From NCBI GenBank assembly GCA_040901705.1, contig JBBDYI010000185.1, forward strand, positions 1-24,541: a stretch of DNA of 24,541 nt, given 5' to 3'. Below, piece after piece: positions 8,352 through 14,413 of the stretch; position 1 is the stretch's first letter, and every line of letters begins with the position of its first letter. The notes beneath the pieces are model-generated. The model worked only from the letters and a program-made list of their open reading frames with translations. It did no database searches and was not told the DNA's origin. This stretch comes from PLA5 sp040901705. Its GTDB lineage: Bacteria; Planctomycetota; Planctomycetia; Pirellulales; PLA5. The translations under genes were made by a program, and so were the position numbers.

Positions 8352-9158
8352 ATGACGGTCCCAATCCATCGTGTCCTAACAGCCCTGTTTTTGGGTTTGC
8401 TTCTCGTTTCGCCATCGATGGCGGACGTCATCGACATCGGTCCGCCGGACGACGGCGACGAATACAAGATTCCCTTCGGCGTTCACATGCGTGCCGACGG
8501 TCGCGACTGGGAACTGCCCATTGAAATCATTGAAGGCACCGACCGTCGCAGCTTTGAACGGATCTACGAAAGCGACGTCGACGGCGATGGCTTCCGCGTC
8601 ATGATTTCCGGCGTGCTCGATCCCGACCCATCCATTTCGTACGCCATCGCGGTGACCGACTTCGGCGCTCCGACGACGTTCTCGTTTACGTTCACGACGC
8701 CCATCGCGCCGACGTCGGGTATCGTTTCCGGCTCCGTATCGGCCGGCTTGACCGATTCGACGGGCAACGGTGTTTCGATTACCCCCGCGGTTGCGCTGGG
8801 CGATCCGGACGGCGACACCATCGCCGAGTTGCAAATCAACGAAGTGGGCATCGGCGGACCTCCGGTGTTCACAAACATGGGCGTCGACGTCGGGGGCGCG
8901 GTCTCGTTTGGCCCTGGACTGCCCGGAGCCAACCACGTTTACGGACCGTTCGTGGCCGGACCTCAGGCCGGACCCGCCGGTGTGTGGACGTCGCTTCAAA
9001 CGCGTATTTCCTTCACGCTTTCCGGCGGCGAAGACATCGCCGCCGTGACGGGTTTCGCCAGCATCGAGCAGATACCTGAGCCGAGCACGATGGCGCTAGT
9101 GGCCATCGGCGTGGTTTCGATGTTGGGCCGTGTCGCCCTGCGACGCCGCAAGGCGTAG
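8352..9158 (+). CDS. PEP-CTERM sorting domain protein, copy 2
   Basis: A 268-residue paralogue of the preceding protein, with a signal peptide ending near SPSMA (about residue 24). A body of the same motif order includes LDPDPSISYAIAVTDFGAPT, NMGVDVGGAVSFGPG and LSGGEDIAAVTGFA. The C-terminus is IPEPSTMALVAIG, a hydrophobic helix and LRRRKA, the classic PEP-CTERM signal. GAGG at 8340-8343 lies eight bases before the ATG. It differs from copy 1 mainly in an extra acidic N-terminal stretch after the signal peptide (IGPPDDGDEYKIPF). The 156-base spacer from copy 1 shows no terminator and no strong promoter, so co-transcription is plausible. A recent or maintained tandem duplication of a secreted protein is the simplest reading. 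The scaffold gap begins 58 bases downstream. Confidence 0.85.
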   Translation: MTVPIHRVLTALFLGLLLVSPSMADVIDIGPPDDGDEYKIPFGVHMRADGRDWELPIEIIEGTDRRSFERIYESDVDGDGFRVMISGVLDPDPSISYAIAVTDFGAPTTFSFTFTTPIAPTSGIVSGSVSAGLTDSTGNGVSITPAVALGDPDGDTIAELQINEVGIGGPPVFTNMGVDVGGAVSFGPGLPGANHVYGPFVAGPQAGPAGVWTSLQTRISFTLSGGEDIAAVTGFASIEQIPEPSTMALVAIGVVSMLGRVALRRRKA

Positions 9159-9216
9159 GTCTGTCGATCGGTTGGCCACGGCCGCCAAAGAATTGCGAAG
9201 GTACATTGGCAGGGGG

Positions 9217-9226
9217 NNNNNNNNNN
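9217..9226. other. Assembly gap (10 N)
   Basis: Ten undetermined bases. The length is probably a placeholder, so the true distance, and even adjacency, of the PEP-CTERM pair and the D-glutamate cyclase-like gene is unproven. Confidence 0.99.
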
Positions 9227-9262
9227 CGGGCCGCTGTCGTATGGTCGCCGCAGACGATTGCG

Positions 9263-10303
9263 TCAATCGCGCAATGATTGCCTCAGCTCGTCGAGCACCG
9301 CCAGATAGTCGTCCAACGCAATTCCGTCGACGCTCGCTTCCCGCCGTTTTGATACGCCGTCGACGCCGCCCGCCGCGACGGTGCACGCGATGAGCCGGGC
9401 CTGATCTTCCGTCGTCCACGCGGCGGCCAGATTCCGCCTGCCACGCACCGCCGCAACGCCTAGCGCCAGCGCGTACGCGCCCCAGTTGCTGACGCCGGCG
9501 ACGATCGTGTAGTCCGTCGCAATCCGGCACGCCGTGTGGGCCGCCGGGCCGACGCGAATCGCCTCGCGCAGCAGCGACCACGGAAAGCGGCCCATGCCGA
9601 TTTCGTTGCCGCCATCGCCGATGCCGATCGTCGCAATCGCCAGGTTACGCTCGGCGATTCGCTCGAAGATACGATGCGCCGGCGGCGTGTATCGATCGAT
9701 AATCGCGCCCCGCATGTTATGGTGCGCGTCGCGATGCTTGGGCGGTGTTTCGGCCGCAAATCGTTCGGCGTTGGGCAACCCTTCGCGCTCACCGACGCTG
9801 TCGAATGTATGGCTCGGACCCGCCCGCTCGATCGCCACGACGTGCGTCAAGCCCCGAGGGCACTCGCGATCGAACAGCGCATCGACCCAAGCGTCGAATT
9901 CCCCGTTCGCGCCTCCGCTTGCCGGCATTGCAACGATTTCGCACGATGGCGGCGACAGATTCCATAGCGCGGCGCCGGCTTCCAAGAGCGGCGCGCCAAA
10001 GGCGTCGCTCACCAGCAACGCGCTCGAACCCGTCGCCGCAAGCGCCCGCGCGAGAAACAGCGCGCCGGGCGGTCCGTCGGTTTCGGCAGCCGGCGGATCG
10101 GCATCGGCGATGCAAAACCCCGTGACGATCGCCACGCGTCGGCCGCGCTCGGCCAATTCCGTGGCCGCGCGTTCGAGGTCGCCGTAGCCGAGCGGCTCGC
10201 CGTTGTGTCGGTAACTCGCAACGCCCCGCCCGCCAGGATCGCGGCGAACGATCGTTTCCCACAGGTCCCACGGCGGCGGGCGGATTTCAGTACGCGGTTC
10301 CAT
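9263..10303 (-). CDS. D-glutamate cyclase-like protein (DUF4392)
   Basis: A 346-residue soluble protein matching the DUF4392/D-glutamate cyclase C-terminal domain. It has a nucleotide-binding-like TGFCI near residues 61-65, ERAGPSHT at 159-166, the highly conserved IGDGGNEIGMG at 228-238 and VSNWGAYALA at 271-280. The characterised mitochondrial member converts D-glutamate to 5-oxo-D-proline. In bacteria a role in turnover of D-glutamate, for example from peptidoglycan, is plausible but unproven. The protein is about full length for stand-alone bacterial forms. It is the only minus-strand gene in the window; its 3' end lies 36 bases from the scaffold gap. It is divergent from the Rieske gene and unrelated in function to either flank. 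No clear Shine-Dalgarno precedes ATG 10303. Confidence 0.85.
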   Translation of the reverse strand: MEPRTEIRPPPWDLWETIVRRDPGGRGVASYRHNGEPLGYGDLERAATELAERGRRVAIVTGFCIADADPPAAETDGPPGALFLARALAATGSSALLVSDAFGAPLLEAGAALWNLSPPSCEIVAMPASGGANGEFDAWVDALFDRECPRGLTHVVAIERAGPSHTFDSVGEREGLPNAERFAAETPPKHRDAHHNMRGAIIDRYTPPAHRIFERIAERNLAIATIGIGDGGNEIGMGRFPWSLLREAIRVGPAAHTACRIATDYTIVAGVSNWGAYALALGVAAVRGRRNLAAAWTTEDQARLIACTVAAGGVDGVSKRREASVDGIALDDYLAVLDELRQSLRD

Positions 10304-10507
10304 AGTTTTCTGATGTGTCGTTTACGTGCTGTCCGCGAACCGCGGCCGGCGCTTCCGCCGCCGCCGGTTTGCGCTCGGTAAGTCGAATCTCTCGGATACG
10401 GCTCTCTCGGATACGACAAACAGCGTGGCTCCGCCGCGCAAACTTGCTAGTTATGACCCCTGTCGTGCAGTTCAATTTTTTTCGCGGCAATTCGCTCCGC
10501 GATGGGA

Positions 10508-10536
10508 TTCGCAGCCACCGCCGAGCGTGTTAGAAT
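10508..10536 (+). promoter_or_regulatory. Sigma70-like promoter candidate, distal
   Basis: TTCGCA (10508-10513), 17-base spacer, TAGAAT (10531-10536), pointing at the respiratory cluster. The -10 is good (5 of 6), the -35 weak (4 of 6). Confidence 0.35.
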
Positions 10537-10595
10537 CTGCGGCTTTATGCCATCGGCGAATCCCGGAACTTCTGCCGTCGTGCGATTCAGGGTGG

Positions 10596-10623
10596 TTGAC
10601 AATGTGTGCGAAAGGGCTACAAA
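10596..10623 (+). promoter_or_regulatory. Sigma70-like promoter candidate for the respiratory cluster
   Basis: A consensus TTGACA (10596-10601), 16-base spacer and TACAAA followed by T (10618-10623). It would start transcription near 10630, just upstream of the CRP-type palindrome and about 210 bases before the Rieske start codon. This is the best -35 element seen in the window's intergenic DNA. Confidence 0.5.
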
Positions 10624-10634
10624 TGAGAGACAAG

Positions 10635-10658
10635 ACTTTGTGAAAAAAATCACAAGGT
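10635..10658 (+). promoter_or_regulatory. CRP/FNR-superfamily-type palindrome
   Basis: TGTGA (10639-10643), six A, TCACA (10650-10654) is an exact match to the CRP half-site pair and spacing. The symmetry extends to nine bases per arm (10635-10643 and 10650-10658) with one mismatch. It sits just downstream of the predicted transcription start, where a bound regulator would repress, unless a further promoter lies downstream. As RNA it would be a 9-bp hairpin with an A6 loop. The regulator gene is not in the window. Confidence 0.5.
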
Positions 10659-10838
10659 CGCTCTCTGCGGGACATTTTTACTCATTTTTGTCGCCGCAAA
10701 CTGCCAGCCAGTAGGGATTTGCGCCCAAATTGCTGGTTGAACAGCCCATCGGCAGATTTGATTCGTTAGGGTTTGGTTTGATTTCCCGTCGCGACCGGCG
10801 TCACCGATGGGCTTGTTAACCGTACAGAGTGTAATTCG

Positions 10839-11954
10839 ATGGCGGAAAAGAAGAAACTGACGACCGCCGAAATCCTCGCGATGGCGCGCGGCAAGGCCGC
10901 CGCAGCAGCCGAATCGAAATCGGCCGCCGAACCGCCGCCGTCTGGAGGTCAGTCGCCGTCGACCGAGTCGGCGGCCGCATCGAACGCGGCAGAAACCCCC
11001 GCAGCGGCATCGCCCGCAGCCAAGTCAAAGCCAGCTGCAAAGCCGGCCGCCAGTTCCGGTGGACGTCCGAGCGTCGCCGAAATGCTGGCGATGGCCCGCA
11101 ACAAAGATGGCGGCAAGCCGGACGCATCCGCTGCCCCGGCCGCGGCAAAGCCGGCGGAGAAAAAACCCGTCGAAAAGAAGGTCGCCGACAAGCCGGTCGC
11201 CAAACCCGCCGCCAAACCCACCGCTGGACCGGCAAAGTCCGGCGGTCCCGTCGATACGGCCAGCATCCTCGCCGCCGCGCGAAGCGGCGCAAAGCCCGGC
11301 CCCATGACCAAGGCTGAAGCCGCCGCAACGGTCAAGCCCGCGCCCAAAGCGAAGCCGGCCGCGCTCGTCATGCCGGCCAAACCGGACTACGCCAAATCGA
11401 GCTCCGCGAAACCGCGGGCCAAAGCCACGGCTGGCGACGAAACCCGCCGCGGGTTTCTCCATGTGATGCTCGGCTCGTTCCTCGGCGTCGGCATGACGTC
11501 GATCGCCGGCGTGTCGGCGCTGTGGACGCTTGGTTTGGCGCGGTTCATGTTCCCGAACATTCTCACCGAGCCGCCGAGCCGCTTCAAAGCCGGCCCCAAA
11601 GAAGCGTTCGCCCCCGGCGTGGTGGAAACGAAATACAAAGCGCAATACGGCGTGTGGATCGTCAACGGCGAATACAACGGTAAACAAGAGCTTTACGCCC
11701 TCAAGTCGGTATGCACGCACCTCGGCTGCACGCCGAACTGGCTCGAAGCCGAGCAAAAATTCAAATGTCCCTGCCACGGCAGCGGTTTTTATAAGGACGG
11801 AATCAACTTCGAGGGGCCAGCACCGCGGCCGTTGGAACGCTATGCAATTCGCATCTCCGACGACGGCCAGGTGGAAATCGACCGCAGCCACACCTTTCAG
11901 GAAGAACTCGGCCAGTGGTCCGACCCCGCGTCGTTCATTCCGGGCACGGCCTGA
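10839..11954 (+). CDS. Rieske iron-sulfur subunit of a cytochrome bc complex, with long N-terminal extension
   Basis: A 371-residue protein. Residues about 215-237 form the membrane anchor (GFLHVMLGSFLGVGMTSIAG onward). The Rieske domain carries C292-T-H294-L-G-C297 and C310-P-C312-H313: the [2Fe-2S] ligands C292, H294, C310, H313 plus the disulfide pair C297/C312. After the second box the sequence is CHGSGF: the Ser that raises potential is kept, but the usual Tyr is Phe (F317), which lowers the potential in studied enzymes and fits a menaquinol chain. The first 200 residues are an unusual Ala/Lys/Pro-rich cytoplasmic extension with three copies of an LAxAR motif (residues 8-17, 78-87, 139-148). 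It accepts electrons from quinol at the Qo site and passes them to the cytochrome c subunit. It is first in a plus-strand cluster, 75 bases before cytochrome b, and is preceded by promoter-like and CRP-like sites. Confidence 0.92.
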   Translation: MAEKKKLTTAEILAMARGKAAAAAESKSAAEPPPSGGQSPSTESAAASNAAETPAAASPAAKSKPAAKPAASSGGRPSVAEMLAMARNKDGGKPDASAAPAAAKPAEKKPVEKKVADKPVAKPAAKPTAGPAKSGGPVDTASILAAARSGAKPGPMTKAEAAATVKPAPKAKPAALVMPAKPDYAKSSSAKPRAKATAGDETRRGFLHVMLGSFLGVGMTSIAGVSALWTLGLARFMFPNILTEPPSRFKAGPKEAFAPGVVETKYKAQYGVWIVNGEYNGKQELYALKSVCTHLGCTPNWLEAEQKFKCPCHGSGFYKDGINFEGPAPRPLERYAIRISDDGQVEIDRSHTFQEELGQWSDPASFIPGTA

Positions 11955-11969
11955 TCGATCTGATCGATC
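11953..11969 (+). repeat. Hairpin at the Rieske stop codon
   Basis: GATCGAT-CTG-ATCGATC, a perfect 7-bp inverted repeat with a 3-base loop, overlaps the Rieske TGA stop (11952-11954). No T-run follows. The remaining spacer to 12029 is pyrimidine-rich with CCTAAGG/TATAGCCT-type words and no Shine-Dalgarno. Confidence 0.45.
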
Positions 11970-12029
11970 GCGCCGCGGCCCATTCGCCCGCTTACCTACA
12001 GCCCAAAGCCTAAGGTCTATAGCCTTCCC

Positions 12030-12806
12030 ATGCCCTCCATCGGCGAAATCGTCCGCAACTCGCAAATCTGGAAGAGTGTTTTCCGACATCCGGCGCCGCT
12101 CGATCGGCGAAACCGGATCGTCGTGATGCTCACCAACTTTTTCCTGCACCTTCACCCCGTGTCGGTCAAAAAGCAGGGCATCGCGCTGAGCTACACGTGG
12201 TGCATGGGCGGAGTCACCTTCTTCCTGTTCCTCGTCGAGACCGTCACCGGCGTGCTGTTGATGTTCTACTATCGGCCGACGCTCGAATGGGCCTATGCCG
12301 ATATTCTTGCGCTGCGGGACGTGGCGTCGCTGGGCATCTTGCGCGAACTCCATCGCTGGGGCGCACACGCCATGGTCATTACCGTCTGGCTACACATGTA
12401 TCGCGTGTTCCTCACGGGCAGCTACAAACCGCCACGCGAATTCAACTGGGTCGTGGGCGTCGTGCTGCTGCTGCTCACGCTGCTGTTGTCGTTCACCGGC
12501 TACTTGCTGCCGTGGGATCAGTTGGCCATTTGGGCCATCACCGTCGGCTCGAACATGGCCCGCGCGACGCCCGTGTTGGGTTACGAAGGTCCGTTTCAGG
12601 CGGTGCTGAATATCGGCGGCGTCGACATGATTACTCAAGGTTCCGACGCCCGCTTCGGCTTGCTCGGCGCGCGGTTCGTCGGCGAAGAAACGCTCAACCG
12701 GTTTTACGTGCTGCACTGCGTCGCCATCCCGTTGGCGGCGGCGCTGTTAATAGCGATTCACTTTTGGCGGGTCCGCAAAGACGGCGGCATCAGCGCTCCC
12801 TTGTAG
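12030..12806 (+). CDS. Cytochrome b6-type subunit of a bc complex (N-terminal four-helix part)
   Basis: A 258-residue four-helix haem b protein. Ligands are H108 (HRWGAH) and H122 (LHMYRVF) in helix B, and H229 and H244 in helix D. The 14 residues between the helix-D His pair (13 in mitochondrial-type bc1) mark the b6f type. C58 in TWCMGG aligns with the Cys of cytochrome b6 that covalently binds the extra haem c_n (YCLGGIT in plants), so a c_n haem at the Qi site is predicted. The loop SFTGYLLPWDQ is the conserved Qo-side segment. It oxidises quinol together with the following subunit and the Rieske protein. It ends before the subunit-IV part, so cytochrome b is split as in b6f and Firmicutes complexes. 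A 160-base spacer with a large inverted repeat separates it from its partner, which is long for obligate subunits. No Shine-Dalgarno is visible. Confidence 0.93.
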   Translation: MPSIGEIVRNSQIWKSVFRHPAPLDRRNRIVVMLTNFFLHLHPVSVKKQGIALSYTWCMGGVTFFLFLVETVTGVLLMFYYRPTLEWAYADILALRDVASLGILRELHRWGAHAMVITVWLHMYRVFLTGSYKPPREFNWVVGVVLLLLTLLLSFTGYLLPWDQLAIWAITVGSNMARATPVLGYEGPFQAVLNIGGVDMITQGSDARFGLLGARFVGEETLNRFYVLHCVAIPLAAALLIAIHFWRVRKDGGISAPL

Positions 12807-12821
12807 CTCAGCAATTTCGCA

Positions 12822-12898
12822 GGGGTGGGTCGAACGAAGTGAAGCCCACCGATTTGTGACCCGTTTCGCGGTGGGCATCGCTTCATTCGACCCACCCC
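12822..12898. repeat. Long inverted repeat between the cytochrome b genes
   Basis: Arms of 30 bases (12822-12851 and 12869-12898) match at 27 positions, beginning GGGGTGGGTCGAA and ending GCCCACCG, around a 17-base loop. It resembles a palindromic REP/MITE-type dispersed element and fills half of the 160-base gap inside a bc operon. As RNA it would be a very stable stem, able to reduce or time expression of the downstream gene. Confidence 0.75.
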
Positions 12899-12966
12899 AC
12901 GCGACTTACACCGCCATTCATCATGCTCCGGCATTGACGCCGGGGCCAAGAAACTGACTATCGGCT

Positions 12967-14364
12967 ATGCACTTTCCCGCACTACTGGCCGCTGGCGGAT
13001 TGATCGACCAGGCGACGTTTTTGAGTGGCGTCAAGGGATTCCTGACGCTGTACTATCTGAGCCTCGCGCTGCTCAACGCCGTGGCCGCGTTCCTGCTTTG
13101 GCATCACTGGCATCGCCCGAAAGCGGCTGTCGTTTGGATGGTTTTCTCCGCGGTGGTTCTCGCCGGTTATTTTGCCCCGATGGCCGGCAGCGGCGATCCC
13201 GGTTTGACGCCTCGCATGCCAGAGGCCGTTGTCAACTTTCTCAACTCCTGGCTCAGCGGGCAAGTCGGCGCTATCGTCTACACGGTCGGCTCCGTCGTCT
13301 TCTTCTGCACGATATTCGTCGCCCGCGATTATTTCGTCCGACCGATGGTCGCCTGGACCTGTCTGAACCTGGCCCTCGTGGCGATGGGCCTGTCGATGGT
13401 CAATCAAAACTTCTGGCACGTGGTCAGCAAGGGCGACAACATCCCGATCATCGGCCTGATGTTTTTGCTCGGCTTCTTCACGTGGCTGGCCACGCATCGG
13501 GCGGTCATCAACGACAAGCGGATCGCCGAAGGCCTGCCGCCGCTGGAAAAGCTCGACGACGAAAAAGTCCTCGTCTGGCCAGACCTGGTCTACACCGAGC
13601 TGGTCTGCATGCTCGCCCTCACCGCGTTCCTGATCATCTGGGCGATCTTGATCCAAGCTCCGCTCGAACAGCCGGCCAGCCCCGTAAAGACGCCGAACCC
13701 GTCGAAAGCCCCCTGGTACTTCCTCGGCTTGCAAGAAATGCTCGTCTACTTCGATCCGTGGATGGCCGGCGTCGTCGCCCCCAGCCTGATCGTCGTCGGC
13801 CTGATGGCCATCCCCTATCTCGACTTCAACAAGAAGGGCATGGGCTATTACACGATCAACGAGCGGAAATTCGCCTACCTGAACTTCCAATTCGGCTTCC
13901 TGGTGTTGTGGGTCACGCTGATCGTGATGGGCACCGTGCTCCGCGGTCCGAACTGGAACTTCTTCGGACCGTTCGAGCCGTGGGATGCGCACAAGGTCGA
14001 AGCTCTCAAGAACGTCGATCTGTCGGAGTATTTCTGGATCGGCCTGTTGAACCGTGGCTTGCCGAAAGCTGCGCCGGAAAGCACTTTCCTGAGTTACAGG
14101 TTCCCTGTCGAGTTGGCTTACATTCTGTTGCGCGAAGCGCCGGGCTTCATCCTGATGAGTATCTACCTGTTCGTCGTCCCGCCGGCGCTGGCCATCGGCA
14201 CGTCGCTGTTCCGCGGCATGTACCTCAAGATGGGCTTCATCCGCTACATGCTGCTGACCAATCTGCTGCTGATGATGGCGATCCTCCCCATCAAGATGGC
14301 GCTCCGCTGGTCCTTCAACCTGAAGTACATCATCCACATCGACGAGTGGTTCCTGAATTTCTAG
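12967..14364 (+). CDS. Subunit-IV-like cytochrome b C-terminal part fused to a five-helix N-terminal domain
   Basis: A 465-residue membrane protein. The central part (about 200-330) is the cytochrome b C-terminal/subunit IV module: VWPDLVYTELV at 203-213, then a helix, the Qo motif APWYFLGLQE at 248-257 in place of PEWY, a helix at about 266-287, and RGPNWNFFGPFEPWD at 327-340. Replacing the Glu of PEWY is seen in divergent, often low-potential complexes. Residues 1-180 form an extra domain with about five helices (25-46, 52-72, 100-120, 128-146, 158-176) and His at 46, 47, 49, 151 and 177; I recognise no family for it. Two further helices (about 385-412, 424-445) follow the core. It completes the quinol-oxidation site with the preceding cytochrome b6 part. 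It may contact the octahaem subunit encoded 49 bases downstream. Standard subunit IV has about 160 residues, so this protein is nearly three times that length. Confidence 0.82.
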   Translation: MHFPALLAAGGLIDQATFLSGVKGFLTLYYLSLALLNAVAAFLLWHHWHRPKAAVVWMVFSAVVLAGYFAPMAGSGDPGLTPRMPEAVVNFLNSWLSGQVGAIVYTVGSVVFFCTIFVARDYFVRPMVAWTCLNLALVAMGLSMVNQNFWHVVSKGDNIPIIGLMFLLGFFTWLATHRAVINDKRIAEGLPPLEKLDDEKVLVWPDLVYTELVCMLALTAFLIIWAILIQAPLEQPASPVKTPNPSKAPWYFLGLQEMLVYFDPWMAGVVAPSLIVVGLMAIPYLDFNKKGMGYYTINERKFAYLNFQFGFLVLWVTLIVMGTVLRGPNWNFFGPFEPWDAHKVEALKNVDLSEYFWIGLLNRGLPKAAPESTFLSYRFPVELAYILLREAPGFILMSIYLFVVPPALAIGTSLFRGMYLKMGFIRYMLLTNLLLMMAILPIKMALRWSFNLKYIIHIDEWFLNF

Positions 14365-14413
14365 CCCCCGCCACCCAATCCCCAGCCTCCAGTCCCCGAC
14401 CCCTGCTTCACCC

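Larger units (their letters stand above)
10304..10838. other. Divergent intergenic region
   Basis: A 535-base region between the D-glutamate cyclase-like and Rieske genes with no convincing gene. It holds two plus-strand promoter candidates (10508-10536 and 10596-10623) and a CRP-type palindrome (10635-10658). It also holds a 13-base direct repeat TCTCTCGGATACG at 10388-10400 and 10403-10415 on the side nearest the minus-strand gene, one and a half turns apart. The Rieske leader would be at least 200 bases long. Small open frames here lack codon character. Confidence 0.7.

Noticed and set aside
9130..9393. Open frame running through the N block
   Set aside because: Depends on undetermined bases and on a gap of unknown length.
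10475..10481. T7 run as a terminator
   Set aside because: No stable stem precedes it on the plus strand.
10326..10643. Small plus-strand frames in the divergent intergenic region
   Set aside because: No ribosome binding site, no codon bias, and overlap with promoter and palindrome sequences.
12822..12898. Factor-independent terminator between the cytochrome b genes
   Set aside because: The stem is far longer than usual, has no T-run, and would separate obligate partner subunits.
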